Notes: generated by a model from the letters alone, not told the origin. DNA of 64,000 bases from Lentilactobacillus parabuchneri DSM 5707 = NBRC 107865 (GCF_001435315.1 NZ_AZGK01000003.1:1-64000), one strand, 5' to 3'. Counted from the first letter of the stretch, positions 8,053 to 17,151 are shown. Program-made: numbers and translations.

Positions 8053-9411
8053 ATGGCAGACAAAAATGAATTTCACGACGATCGGGCGATTCTAGATATC
8101 CATGACATGCCGAAGTTCTTCCCGTGGGTTGGGTTGTCACTTCAACACATGTTTTCGATGTTTGGTTCGACAGTGATTGTCCCGTTATTGGTCGGGTTGA
8201 GTCCAAGCATTGCGTTGTTTGCGTCAGGTGTCGGAACGCTACTTCACATTATGATTACCCAGCGGAAGATTCCGGCCTACATGGGATCAAGTTTTGCATT
8301 TATCACACCGATGTTGGCGTTAATGAAGACGACCGGCTATCCTGGAATCGCTCAGGGAGTTATTGGTGTCGGAATTGTGTATATGATTGTGGCGGCGATT
8401 ATCTGGGGCATCGGATCGGACTGGGTGGACCATATTTTACCGCCGATTGTGGTTGGACCGATTGTGATGGTGATTGGTCTGTCACTGGCTGGTAGCGCAG
8501 CACAAGATGCCATGATGAAAAATGGCCATTACAGTCTGCTATACTTCTCAATTGCACTGGCAACGTTATTCTTAGCAATTATTTTTAACATGTTATTTAA
8601 AGGCTTTATTGGTCTAATTCCAGTGTTATTGGCGATTGTTTGTGGGTATTTGATTTCGGTATTCTGCGGAATCGTTGATTTACACGCGATTGCAACTGCA
8701 CCCTGGTTCAAAATTCCGGCCTTTGATATTCCCGGAATTGATTACAAATTTCACATTGATTGGGCGGCAATTTTAGCCATCACCCCAATTGCCTTCGTCA
8801 CGATGACTGAGCATATGGGACACATCATGGTGCTGGACGAATTAACCGGTCGGGACTTCTTCAAGGACCCTGGCTTGAATCGAACGCTTGCCGGTGATGG
8901 TGCCGCTTCATTGTTTGCCGGTTTGGTTGGGGCGCCAGCCATGACCAGTTACGGTGAAAACATTGGCGTTATGGCCATTACCAAGATTCACAGTGTTTAT
9001 GTATTGATGGGAGCGGCCATGTTCGCGATTTTATTTGCCTTCGTCAATAAATTAAACGTTTTGATTATGCAAATGCCGATGCCGGTTATTGGCGGAATCA
9101 GTTTTCTCTTGTTTGGAACAATTGCGACAGCCGGAATTCAGGTTATGGTGGAAAATAAGGTTGACATGGGTCTCAAGCGAAACCTGATGATTGCCTCAAC
9201 GGTAATGGTCGTTGGTGTCGGAAATGCCTATTTGCAAATTGGCCACTTTCAATTTACTGGATTGGCATTCGCCACAATTATTGGGATTGTGCTCAACCTG
9301 GTATTGCCACAAAAGGCTGCCAGCGAGCGGGAACATGATCAAAAGATGGCAGATAAGGCGGCCGAAGAAGAAAAGCAGCGACTGCTTCATCAACGCAATT
9401 TGCATAAGTAA
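8053..9411 (+). CDS. pyrP: Uracil permease (NCS2 family)
   Basis: 452 residues, about 12-14 membrane segments, nucleobase-cation symporter-2 family. Family features include GLSLQHMFSMFGSTVIVPLL near the N-terminus, the helix-3 strand MGSSFAFITP, the proton/substrate glutamate region VTMTEHMGH and the motif TSYGENIGVMAITK with the second conserved glutamate. The NCS2 family also includes purine transporters, but the PyrR attenuator directly upstream strongly favours uracil. The C-terminal 35 residues are charged and cytoplasmic. It stands alone, away from the de novo pyr genes, which are not in this window. Confidence 0.93.
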   Translation: MADKNEFHDDRAILDIHDMPKFFPWVGLSLQHMFSMFGSTVIVPLLVGLSPSIALFASGVGTLLHIMITQRKIPAYMGSSFAFITPMLALMKTTGYPGIAQGVIGVGIVYMIVAAIIWGIGSDWVDHILPPIVVGPIVMVIGLSLAGSAAQDAMMKNGHYSLLYFSIALATLFLAIIFNMLFKGFIGLIPVLLAIVCGYLISVFCGIVDLHAIATAPWFKIPAFDIPGIDYKFHIDWAAILAITPIAFVTMTEHMGHIMVLDELTGRDFFKDPGLNRTLAGDGAASLFAGLVGAPAMTSYGENIGVMAITKIHSVYVLMGAAMFAILFAFVNKLNVLIMQMPMPVIGGISFLLFGTIATAGIQVMVENKVDMGLKRNLMIASTVMVVGVGNAYLQIGHFQFTGLAFATIIGIVLNLVLPQKAASEREHDQKMADKAAEEEKQRLLHQRNLHK

Positions 9412-9456
9412 TCAACATTTTGTAAAGTAGTCCCAAGCATAAAGGGAGGGATAGCC

Positions 9457-9954
9457 ATGATTGATCCACAAAAGCAGCCACAAATTGCTTATAAGCACGC
9501 CGTTTCCAACGAGGATTTTGAACTCGCCAAACGGTTATTCATTGAATATTCCCAGTCGCTGGGATTTGACCTCAGCTTTCAAGACTTTTCCGATGAGTTA
9601 AATGATTTATCAAACAGGTACAGTCAGCCGGGCGGTGATTTAATTTTAGCGTACGTTGATCATCAGTTGGCTGGTGCAGTTGCCGTACATCCATTTGAAC
9701 CCGGAATTGCGGAAATGAAACGACTCTACGTGAGGGATGCTTTTCGACAATTGGGCATTGGTCAAGAGCTGGTTGCCCGAATTTTGGTAAGTGCCAAAAG
9801 CCTCGGGTATGATGCAATTCGCTTGGATACTTTAAAATCCATGCAGGGCGCATTAAAAATTTACCGGGCGGCTGGTTTTAAGGCGATCGATCCGTATCGG
9901 TTTAATCCCTTGGATGGTGCGGAGTATATGGAATTACGTTTCGACGAAATTTAG
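9457..9954 (+). CDS. GNAT family N-acetyltransferase
   Basis: 165 residues. The RBS AAAGGGAGGG precedes the ATG. The acetyl-CoA binding motif is MKRLYVRDAFRQLGIGQELV near residues 87-106 (R/Q-x-x-G-x-G/A pattern), followed by GYDAIRLDTLKSMQGALKIYRAAGF, the typical C-terminal strand and helix. The substrate cannot be deduced. It follows pyrP by 45 bases, has its own RBS and may be cotranscribed with it, ending at the terminator at 9986. Confidence 0.85.
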   Translation: MIDPQKQPQIAYKHAVSNEDFELAKRLFIEYSQSLGFDLSFQDFSDELNDLSNRYSQPGGDLILAYVDHQLAGAVAVHPFEPGIAEMKRLYVRDAFRQLGIGQELVARILVSAKSLGYDAIRLDTLKSMQGALKIYRAAGFKAIDPYRFNPLDGAEYMELRFDEI

Positions 9955-9985
9955 ACTGTTGGATAATACACTTGTTTATAAAATA

Positions 9986-10032
9986 ATGGGCTGAAACACA
10001 AGCATCGTTGCTTGTGTCCAGCCCATTTTTTT
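9986..10032. terminator. Strong hairpin terminator between convergent genes
   Basis: ATGGGCTG-ACACAAGC and GCTTGTGT-CAGCCCAT form a long stem with a T7 tail on the plus strand. It terminates the acetyltransferase and probably limits antisense reading from the acyltransferase on the other strand. Confidence 0.9.
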
Positions 10033-10100
10033 ATTTAGTGTTATTCGTTTAATACCCCGTTGCTTATCACATTAATGCTTCAAGTCTAACCGGGGTCGTG

Positions 10101-11108
10101 TCACGCGCGCAGATACACACCTTGGTTTCTTTGCATTGATTGTGCCAGCAATGCGAGAAGCATTGGGACGATTATGGCAATAGAAACTTTAACCATGACG
10201 CCTTCGATTCCTGCCTGCTCGGCGATATCCAGCAGTGCGCCGTGCAGATACATGATGATCATCGTGTGTTTACCAATCGTTGATAAGAATAAACTAATTG
10301 GCAATCGACTGGTCAAATACGAGATGCCCATGACCCCAAATGAGAAGATGAGGGGAATCGTTGCCAACATCAGGATTTTTGGCTCCGATGATTCAATCAA
10401 GTGAGACTTCATTGAGAATCTGAAGTCAAAGTTATGATTGATGTAAAGGCCCATCAAAGCGACCGCAGCAGTTACCAGCACGCCGATCGAAGCCGGCTTT
10501 TCAATCCATTTCCAATTGGTGTGGAAGAATAAGTAACCGACATAGGTGAAGAAAGCCGCAATCAGAACAATGTCGGCATTCCACGGCAACGTTTGATACT
10601 GATACAAGTTCGACCAGTCAATTTTGTCGTAGCAAGTTGCCACAAACAAACCGCCAGAAACGATTCCCAACTGAAGCCAGCGTGATTTAACGGTCGAAAT
10701 GAGCAGCGTCACTGCCGTAATTGACAGCAGGTAAACGTTGACGAACCAAAATGTACTGGTATAGTGGTTCAGCGTTCTTCCGCCGACCAGCAGCCGGGAG
10801 AGGTAATCGATCAGGTACTGCCAGTCTTTGTTATAAAGGATGCTGTACAAGAGGATTAATCCAATTCCGGCCGAAAAGTAAATTAAAAGATCCTTGTAAA
10901 TTCGTTTGTTAAAAAACTTTTTCCATTGTTCAAATGTATTTGTTGTAAGTGGTTTTAAGAAGAAGCCGCCAATAATGAAGAATAATGGCATGTGCCACCA
11001 GTAGATGATATCAGTTGCCTTCCCACTGGCCATTGCGTGACCAAAAACCACCGCAATGATGCCATATGCCTTGGCGATGTCAATCCATTCAATTCTCTTT
11101 TTCAGCAT
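10101..11108 (-). CDS. Membrane acyltransferase, acyltransferase-3 family
   Basis: 335 residues with about ten transmembrane segments. The N-terminus has the family start RIEWIDIAKAYGIIAVVFGH, with the conserved His in helix 1, followed by WWHMPLFFIIGGFF, as in fucose 4-O-acetylase-like and OafA/WecH-type O-acyltransferases. Members acetylate polysaccharides, peptidoglycan, teichoic acids or capsules. The acceptor here is unknown because no polysaccharide genes are adjacent. Only a weak GAAAG motif precedes the ATG. Monocistronic, converging on the GNAT gene. Confidence 0.8.
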   Translation of the reverse strand: MLKKRIEWIDIAKAYGIIAVVFGHAMASGKATDIIYWWHMPLFFIIGGFFLKPLTTNTFEQWKKFFNKRIYKDLLIYFSAGIGLILLYSILYNKDWQYLIDYLSRLLVGGRTLNHYTSTFWFVNVYLLSITAVTLLISTVKSRWLQLGIVSGGLFVATCYDKIDWSNLYQYQTLPWNADIVLIAAFFTYVGYLFFHTNWKWIEKPASIGVLVTAAVALMGLYINHNFDFRFSMKSHLIESSEPKILMLATIPLIFSFGVMGISYLTSRLPISLFLSTIGKHTMIIMYLHGALLDIAEQAGIEGVMVKVSIAIIVPMLLALLAQSMQRNQGVYLRA

Positions 11109-11207
11109 AATGTTCTTTCGATCACCGTCCTTAATTAACTATCTGTATGAACTTTATACATTATCAAGCTTAAGTCAGGCTTAAAGCAAAAATACAGTCT
11201 GCAACGC

Positions 11208-11239
11208 AAAAAGAGCAAAGGCACATGGCCTCGGCTCTT
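11208..11239 (-). terminator. Terminator of ccpN
   Basis: AAGAGC...GCTCTT with an inner GGC/GCC pair forms a hairpin followed on the minus strand by five T. It lies 13 bases after the ccpN stop. Confidence 0.75.
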
Positions 11240-11252
11240 AGCGGGTCGAACG

Positions 11253-11867
11253 TTATTGAACACTTTCGATAAAGTGCTGAAAAATGCGGTTTTTGGTAAT
11301 CTTGCCAACAACTTTTGTCTGGTTGTCCTGGTCGACTACCGGAAGTGAATCAACTTTTCGCTCCAGCAATAGTTTCCCGGTTTCGATCACAGACATGTCT
11401 GGTGTGACCGTAAAAATATTAGGCATCCGTGTCATCACGGTGCTGGCTAACGTGAGTGATGCATTAGTATTATTCAAGGTTGCCCTGAGCAAATCCTTTC
11501 GAGAAATCAGGCCAACTAATTCATTTTGGTCGCCAACAACGTACAACGAGCCAACATCTTCAATGAATAAAGTATTAACGGCTTCGGTGAGGGTCGCATC
11601 TTCTCTGATCTCCGTCGGTTTTTGCAAAATGCGTTGGATGGGCTCTTGATAAAGCTTTTGATAACTCAAAGACTTGGCTGGGGAATCATTAAACGTGTAG
11701 CCAACTTTGGGCTTGGCTTCGAGAATTCCGAATGCCGTTAATAATCGCAGGTCCGATCGAATTGTCGGCATGCTCAGTTTCAGCTCAGCGGAAATCTGCT
11801 TACTGGTGATTGGGCTGTCCTTTTTAACAATAGCGATAATTTGATTTTGGCGAGGGGTAAGTTTCAA
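11253..11867 (-). CDS. ccpN: CcpN-type transcriptional repressor with CBS domains
   Basis: 204 residues: an N-terminal winged helix-turn-helix (residues 1-60, SKQISAELKLSMPTIRSDLRLL as recognition segment, split here across helices) followed by two CBS domains (about 80-138 and 145-204, with the CBS signatures DVGSLYVVGDQNELVGLISRKD and KVDSLPVVD). This is the architecture and length of Bacillus CcpN (YqzB), which binds adenine nucleotides through its CBS pair and represses gluconeogenic genes under glycolytic conditions. Here it is divergent from ppdK, whose product makes PEP, which strongly supports control of that gene. The Bacillus partner yqfL (PEP synthase regulatory protein) is not adjacent. 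Confidence 0.87.
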   Translation of the reverse strand: MKLTPRQNQIIAIVKKDSPITSKQISAELKLSMPTIRSDLRLLTAFGILEAKPKVGYTFNDSPAKSLSYQKLYQEPIQRILQKPTEIREDATLTEAVNTLFIEDVGSLYVVGDQNELVGLISRKDLLRATLNNTNASLTLASTVMTRMPNIFTVTPDMSVIETGKLLLERKVDSLPVVDQDNQTKVVGKITKNRIFQHFIESVQ

Positions 11868-11928
11868 GGTCGTCGCTCCAAACGTTTTGATTTAGTGGTC
11901 CGTACCATTCAAATAGATTCTAACATAC

Positions 11929-12094
11929 AACGTTCTATATGTATCCAATAAAACGTGTTATTTGACAAAATCTAGCAAATAAAATATTTTTTGGAGGTCT
12001 GAAAATCCCAGCAGATCAATTGTTTTGAAAGTTGCAATAAAACGTTCTATAAAATTTAATTTGCATTAATAAGACGTATCATATATGATATACG
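11929..12094. promoter_or_regulatory. ccpN-ppdK intergenic control region
   Basis: Three copies of a motif with core AACGT(T/G)(C/T)TAT occur: 11929-11940, 11947-11963 and 12036-12054, the last two sharing AATAAAACGT. A candidate ppdK promoter is TTGCAT (12061-12066), 17 bases, TATGAT (12084-12089). A perfect 14-base palindrome TATCATATATGATA (12077-12090) covers its -10 box, and TATGATATACG (12084-12094) nearly matches the CcpN operator consensus TRTGHYATAYW as I remember it. Binding of CcpN here is an inference. Confidence 0.6.
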
Positions 12095-12138
12095 CATCAA
12101 ATGAAATGTGTAATTGATTTTAGAAAGGACGTCATTAT

Positions 12139-14793
12139 ATGAAATACATCTATCGATTCGAAGAAGGCAACAAAGATATGCGACGCTTGCTCGGTGGAAA
12201 AGGTGCCAACTTAGCCCAGATGACCACATTGGGCTTTCCAGTTCCGGATGGGTTTACGATCACCACTGAAGCATGCCAGGCGTTCTATGATAACAACAAT
12301 CAATTAAATGACGACACATTAACTCAGATTGAAGCGGCAATTGCCCAACTGAGTGAAAAAGTGGGCAAACAGTTCAATAGTCCAACCAATCCATTATTAG
12401 TGTCAGTTCGTTCCGGGGCAGCAATTTCGATGCCGGGGATGATGGACACGATTTTAAATATCGGTTTAAATGATCAAACGGTCGAAGTTTTGGCTAACAT
12501 GACTGACAATCGCCGATTTGCTTATGACAGCTACCGCCGTTTACTGGCGATGTTTGGAAACGTGGTCTATGAGATCCCTGAAGGTGTTTTCGATCAGGTC
12601 CTAGAGGATGTTAAAACAACGCACAACTATCAATCCGATTTGGACTTAACCGTCTCTGACTTGAAGGAGATTGTCGATCAATTCAAGGATCTTTATGTTG
12701 GCAAGGCAGGAAAGGTCTTTCCTCAAGATCCTAAAGAACAATTATTAGCGGCGGTCAACGCCGTCTTTGAATCCTGGAATAATCACCGAGCCCAGGTCTA
12801 TCGTCGTGAAAATCACATCGCCAGTGATTTAGGTACGGCCGTCAACATTCAGATGATGGTCTTTGGAAATGCCGGTGAGGATTCCGGAACCGGGGTTGCC
12901 TTTACCAGAAACCCGGCAACCGGCGAAAACAAATTATTTGGCGAGTATTTATTAAATGCTCAAGGAGAAGACGTTGTCGCCGGTATTCGGACGCCACAGC
13001 CAATTAGTACGTTGGCGGACACAATGCCCGACTTATACAACGAATTTGCTGCAATCGCTAAAAAGCTCGAATTTTACTACCGTGATATGCAGGACTTGGA
13101 GTTCACGATCGAACACGGGACATTGTATATGCTTCAAGCAAGGGATGGCAAACGGACGCCAACAGCCGCCGTTAAAATTGCCGTTGACCTGGTTGATGAG
13201 GGACTGATTTCTCAAACTGAAGCGCTTTTGCGAATTAATCCCGATTCAGTGGGCGCGATTCTTTATCCTGAGTTTGATGAAGCAGAACTGGATCAAAATA
13301 CCGTTGCTGCAAGTGGGCTACCCGCATCGCCAGGGGCGGCGTCTGGACAAATCTATTTTACGGCTGAATCAGCCAAAGCGGCGCATGATGATTTGGAACA
13401 ACAAGTTATTTTGGTTCGTCAGGACACGTCTCCTGAAGATATTGAAGGCATGGTCATCAGTGAAGCCATCGTTACTTCACGAGGCGGGATGACGTCTCAC
13501 GCGGCAGTTGTTGCCCGCGGGATGGGGACACCTGCCACGGTTGGCGTCAATGGCCTTCAGGTGGATTATCAAAACCGAGTAGCGACGATCTCCGGTGAGC
13601 AGTTGAATGAGGGCGACTGGATTTCGGTTGACGGCACCAACGGAAATATTTATATCGGCCAGATTAAAACCAACGATACCAAGGTCAATGATAATTTATC
13701 GACGATTTTAGAGTGGTCCAAACAGGAAAGTGACATGGGCGTCTATGCCAACGCGGACACGCCGGCTGATTTTGCCCAAGCCCTTAAATTTGGGGCAGAC
13801 GGCATCGGCTTAACCCGAACGGAGCACATGTTCTTCAAACCGGAACGATTGTTGGAGATGAGACGGTTAATCATTGCTGAAGACGCAAAAGAACGTGAGG
13901 CGCCATTGGCTGAATTAGCCAAAATGCAACAGGGTGACTTTTACGAATTGTTTCGCCTCTCCGAAGGTCGCTCAGTGACCATCCGTCTCCTGGATCCGCC
14001 GTTGCACGAATTTTTACCGCACGACGAGAAAGAAATCCAAAAGGTTGCTGATCAGCTAAATATTGATCCAACTTATCTGGCGCGCCGTGTTGATGCCCTG
14101 AAGGAAATCAACCCAATGCTGGGCCACCGTGGTGACCGATTAGCCGTCACCTTCCCGGATATTTACGAAATGCAGGTTCGTGCCATTATTGGGGCCGCAT
14201 TGGACTTGCTTGATCAAGGACTGATTATTGAGCCGCATATCATGATTCCACTCACCGGATCCAAGGCTGAGATGAAGTGGGTTCGAGAAGTGGTCGTGAA
14301 CCAAGTTGAACAACTATTTGCAAAAAAGGGTGCCAAACTTGAATATACAGTTGGAACAATGATGGAAATTCCGCGTGCCTGCTTAACGGCTGATAAAGTC
14401 GCAGAAGTATCGGACTTCTTCAGCTTCGGGACGAATGATTTAACCCAGTTGACCTATGGTTTTTCCAGGGATGACGTCGGCTCCTTTATGCCAGAATATA
14501 TTAAAAAGGGGATTCTACCCGCCGACCCATTCCAGACAGTGGACGTTGACGGCGTCGGTGAGTTGATGAAGATGGCGGTGGAAAAGGGCCGTTTTGCTAA
14601 ACCCAATCTGCCGATTGGCGTGTGTGGCGAAATTGGTGGTGATCCAAAATCAATTGAATTCTTTGAAGCAATTCACGTGTCGTATGTGTCCTGCTCGCCG
14701 TTTAGAGTTCCGGTTGCCAAATTAGCGGCTGCCCAAGCCCACATTAAGCTCAACAAGAAAAAAGACGTGATGGCGAATTTAGTTAAGAATTAG
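12139..14793 (+). CDS. ppdK: Pyruvate, phosphate dikinase
   Basis: 884 residues, full length for the bacterial enzyme. It interconverts pyruvate, ATP and Pi with PEP, AMP and PPi. The N-terminal ATP-grasp domain starts with GGKGANLAQMTTLGFPVPDGF; the phosphohistidine is His454 in SRGGMTSHAAVVARGMG, with the regulatory Thr two residues before it; the C-terminal TIM barrel carries GTNDLTQLTYGFSRDD and Cys829 in GVCGEIGGDP. In lactobacilli it can supply PEP for gluconeogenesis from lactate or pyruvate. RBS AGAAAGGA. Divergent ccpN is the likely repressor. No PPDK regulatory kinase/phosphatase gene is adjacent. Confidence 0.95.
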   Translation: MKYIYRFEEGNKDMRRLLGGKGANLAQMTTLGFPVPDGFTITTEACQAFYDNNNQLNDDTLTQIEAAIAQLSEKVGKQFNSPTNPLLVSVRSGAAISMPGMMDTILNIGLNDQTVEVLANMTDNRRFAYDSYRRLLAMFGNVVYEIPEGVFDQVLEDVKTTHNYQSDLDLTVSDLKEIVDQFKDLYVGKAGKVFPQDPKEQLLAAVNAVFESWNNHRAQVYRRENHIASDLGTAVNIQMMVFGNAGEDSGTGVAFTRNPATGENKLFGEYLLNAQGEDVVAGIRTPQPISTLADTMPDLYNEFAAIAKKLEFYYRDMQDLEFTIEHGTLYMLQARDGKRTPTAAVKIAVDLVDEGLISQTEALLRINPDSVGAILYPEFDEAELDQNTVAASGLPASPGAASGQIYFTAESAKAAHDDLEQQVILVRQDTSPEDIEGMVISEAIVTSRGGMTSHAAVVARGMGTPATVGVNGLQVDYQNRVATISGEQLNEGDWISVDGTNGNIYIGQIKTNDTKVNDNLSTILEWSKQESDMGVYANADTPADFAQALKFGADGIGLTRTEHMFFKPERLLEMRRLIIAEDAKEREAPLAELAKMQQGDFYELFRLSEGRSVTIRLLDPPLHEFLPHDEKEIQKVADQLNIDPTYLARRVDALKEINPMLGHRGDRLAVTFPDIYEMQVRAIIGAALDLLDQGLIIEPHIMIPLTGSKAEMKWVREVVVNQVEQLFAKKGAKLEYTVGTMMEIPRACLTADKVAEVSDFFSFGTNDLTQLTYGFSRDDVGSFMPEYIKKGILPADPFQTVDVDGVGELMKMAVEKGRFAKPNLPIGVCGEIGGDPKSIEFFEAIHVSYVSCSPFRVPVAKLAAAQAHIKLNKKKDVMANLVKN

Positions 14794-14801
14794 TATGTAT
14801 G

Positions 14802-14838
14802 AAAAAAGATCGCCGGTGCAAAGTCGGCGGTCTTTTTT
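14802..14838. terminator. Bidirectional terminator between ppdK and the MarR gene
   Basis: AAAAAAGA-CGCCG and CGGCG-TCTTTTTT form a stem with A and T tracts on both sides, placed between two convergent genes. Confidence 0.85.
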
Positions 14839-14850
14839 AGATGCTATCGG

Positions 14851-15411
14851 TTAAAAGAAGTCTCTAGGTCCATGAGGTCCTCGAGGTCCACCATGAGGTC
14901 CTCCGTGAGGGCCGCCAAAAGGTGGTCGGCCGAATGGTCCGTGGTGGCCGTGTCCGTGTGGTCCCCAAGGCTCTTCATCACGGTCAGGAAGTTTGCTCTT
15001 AAGTGAGTTGTTTAACTTATCCATCAGGTCGTTAAGTTGGGTTAATTCTTCATCAGATAAACCTTCAAAGATCTCGTCTAACAAATCATCGGCTGAGTCG
15101 TCTTCTTGAATTAACTTCTTTCCTTCATCTGTGATTGCCACATTCGTCACGCGTTTGTCGTTCTCGTCAGGGGTGCGGGTGATCAGGCCACGTTCCTCTA
15201 ATTTGGCCAACAGTTCCGTGAGTGAGGATGGGCGGATGTCCATAATTTCAGCGAGTTGGCTTTGAATCAAAGTGCCTTTTTTTGCCAAAATGACTAGGGC
15301 TCGGTTTTGTCCCCGTAAGTGGTAAGGCCGTTCTTGGTGTCGGGCCAGGCGTTGAGTGCCGTGCATGAAGCCAAAGAACTTGCCGAGTAATGCTCTTTTA
15401 TCGTTTGTCAT
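14851..15411 (-). CDS. MarR family regulator with His/Gly/Pro-rich tail
   Basis: 186 residues. The winged helix-turn-helix covers about residues 30-105 (LIQSQLAEIMDIRPSSLTELLAKLEERGLITR, then the wing DENDKRVTNVAITDEG), which is typical MarR. Helices for dimerisation flank it. The last 38 residues are extraordinary: WGPHGHGHHGPFG and repeated GGPHGGP-type units, about nine His in a Gly/Pro background, a composition that could bind Ni, Zn or Cu ions. Two TTAGGTACC-type sites lie in its promoter, so autoregulation is likely. The regulated function is unknown; the nearest candidate is the divergent sugar porter gene. Confidence 0.85.
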   Translation of the reverse strand: MTNDKRALLGKFFGFMHGTQRLARHQERPYHLRGQNRALVILAKKGTLIQSQLAEIMDIRPSSLTELLAKLEERGLITRTPDENDKRVTNVAITDEGKKLIQEDDSADDLLDEIFEGLSDEELTQLNDLMDKLNNSLKSKLPDRDEEPWGPHGHGHHGPFGRPPFGGPHGGPHGGPRGPHGPRDFF

Positions 15412-15436
15412 ATTAATTCTCCTTTGAATGTTTTAC

Positions 15437-15506
15437 TTAGGTACCTAACAATATGAAGTATACACGGAAAAATTCAGAAGGCAAGGAAAATGTTTCGGTA
15501 CCTAAC
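15437..15506 (-). promoter_or_regulatory. marR promoter with two operator-like sites
   Basis: On the minus strand, -35 TTGCCT (15479-15484) is 16 bases from -10 TATACT (15457-15462). The perfect palindrome TTAGGTACCTAA (15437-15448) lies just downstream of the start point, and a partial copy, CGGTACCTAA (15497-15506), lies upstream of the -35 box. The arrangement fits repression by the encoded MarR protein. Confidence 0.65.
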
Positions 15507-15654
15507 TAGATAAAAAATACGCGTTATATTTTCAACTGTAATTCCACTAAAGGCATGAGATGCAGGTAAAAAATGTAAATACTTGTAAACTTGACCGGAT
15601 GTTTTTACACTAAGAGCAGAAATAAATGAATGGTTGCTGGGGAGACTAAATGGC

Positions 15655-15680
15655 GTAAAACGTTTACATTTCATATGTAA
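15655..15680 (+). promoter_or_regulatory. Near-palindromic sites upstream of the sugar porter (possible cre)
   Basis: GTAAAACGTTTACA (15655-15668) fits 12 of 14 positions of the cre consensus TGNAANCGNTNNCA, and the palindrome TTACAT-ttcat-ATGTAA overlaps its end (15664-15680). They lie 60-80 bases before the TTG start of the sugar transporter. CcpA control is plausible but the match is imperfect; the rest of the 324-base gap holds only AT-rich sequence and the marR promoter. Confidence 0.35.
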
Positions 15681-15735
15681 GGGCTTACAATTAGTAACCG
15701 TTCATTAAATTATATTCCCTGGGGAGGGACGTATC

Positions 15736-17136
15736 TTGAGAGCAAGACATTTGAGTACATTTTTTATTTTCTTCTTTGGTGCATTAGGGGGCCTTTTATT
15801 TGGATTTGATACCGGTATTATTTCTGGTGCCTCACCATTGATTGAAAGTAATTTCAATTTAGGAACTGCACAGACTGGCTTCATTGTCTCTTCAGTTTTG
15901 ATTGGTTCGTCTGTTGGTGCCTTATCGATCGGGTCATTGTCTGATCGATACGGGCGGAAGCGGTTGTTGGTTTTTGCTTCGATTCTATTTTTAATTGGAT
16001 CTGGGCTGTCGATGTTTGCACAAGGATTTGTTTCGATGGTCATCGCCCGAATTATTTTAGGCTTTGCCGTAGGATCTGCTTCAGCTTTGACACCGGCATA
16101 TTTGGCTGAATTAGCTGACGCACCGCACCGAGGCTCACTTGGCACGATGTTTCAGTTGATGATTACTTTAGGGATTCTGTTGGCCTATGTTTCCAACTTG
16201 GGATTCCTGCACCACAACTTATTAGGCTTACGTGACTGGCGTTGGATGCTCGGGTCGGCTTTGATTCCAGCGCTGATGCTGTTCATCGGTTCAATCATTT
16301 TGCCTGAGTCTCCTCGTTACCTGGTTGAAAAAGGTGATATTGATGAGGCCCGTGACGTCTTGCATGAACTTCGTGCGAAGACTAATGAGGACCCTGATAA
16401 AGAATTGGCCGACATCCAAACGGTTGCCAATCAACCAAAGGGTGGCTTAAAAGAGCTGTTCACGGTTGCCCGTCCGGCCGTGATTGTTGCGATCTTACTG
16501 ATGTTACTGCAGCAATTAGTTGGGATTAACTCAGTTATTTACTTCTTGCCACAAGTCTTTATTAAGGGCTTTGGATTCCCTGAAAGCAATGCAATTTGGA
16601 TTTCAGTTGGAATCGGAGTTGTGAACTTTCTTTGCACCATCTTGGCGTACAACATCATGGATCGGTTCAACCGGAAGACGATCTTGCTATTCGGATCAAT
16701 CGTGATGGCACTTTCAATTGGCATCCTTTCAATTTTAAACTTTACGTTGAAGGTTCAAGACGCCGCTGTCCCAACCATGATTTTAATTGGGATCTACATC
16801 TTCGGTTTCGCCGTTTCATGGGGTCCAATTTGCTGGTTAATGATTGGTGAAATTTTCCCATTGAACGTTCGTGGTGTCGGAACCTCAATTGGTTCAGCTG
16901 CCAACTGGATTGGAAACTTCATTGTTTCACAATTCTTCTTGGAATTACTCCACATGTTTAACAATAACGTCGGTGGTCCATTCGCCGTCTTTACATTCTT
17001 CGCCATCGTTTCAATCTTCTTTGTCATCTTCATGGTCCCAGAAACCCGTGGGAAGACGTTGGAACAAATTGAAATGGATATGCGAAAGAACGCTGCTTTA
17101 AAAGCGGCTGCCAAGTCTGCTGCCCAGGCTAAGTAA
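15736..17136 (+). CDS. MFS sugar:proton symporter, sugar porter family
   Basis: 466 residues, 12 membrane segments. The TTG start is fixed by GGGGAGGG seven bases upstream. All sugar-porter signatures are present: GGLLFGFDTGIISGA in helix 1, DRYGRKR after helix 2, PESPRYL before the central loop, QQLVGINSVIYFLPQ in helix 7 and PETRGKTLEQIE at the end. Relatives transport xylose, arabinose, galactose, glucose or myo-inositol; the substrate is not deducible here because no catabolic gene is linked. Divergent from the MarR gene. Confidence 0.9.
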   Translation: MRARHLSTFFIFFFGALGGLLFGFDTGIISGASPLIESNFNLGTAQTGFIVSSVLIGSSVGALSIGSLSDRYGRKRLLVFASILFLIGSGLSMFAQGFVSMVIARIILGFAVGSASALTPAYLAELADAPHRGSLGTMFQLMITLGILLAYVSNLGFLHHNLLGLRDWRWMLGSALIPALMLFIGSIILPESPRYLVEKGDIDEARDVLHELRAKTNEDPDKELADIQTVANQPKGGLKELFTVARPAVIVAILLMLLQQLVGINSVIYFLPQVFIKGFGFPESNAIWISVGIGVVNFLCTILAYNIMDRFNRKTILLFGSIVMALSIGILSILNFTLKVQDAAVPTMILIGIYIFGFAVSWGPICWLMIGEIFPLNVRGVGTSIGSAANWIGNFIVSQFFLELLHMFNNNVGGPFAVFTFFAIVSIFFVIFMVPETRGKTLEQIEMDMRKNAALKAAAKSAAQAK

Positions 17137-17151
17137 GCTGCGTTTGCAATG

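Noticed and set aside
11962-11990. Promoter TTGACA with TATTTT in the ccpN-ppdK gap followed by GGAGG
   Set aside because: No start codon or reading frame follows the GGAGG at 11993, so it is not called a gene start; the promoter nearer to ppdK is better placed.
14870-14960. Short regularly spaced repeats resembling a CRISPR-like array
   Set aside because: They are codons for the Gly/His/Pro repeats of the MarR tail; spacing and sequence fit coding repeats, with no spacers.
15705-16145. Minus-strand frame of 146 codons antisense to the sugar porter
   Set aside because: Shadow of the membrane-protein coding sequence, with Pro/Lys/Asn composition typical of antisense frames.
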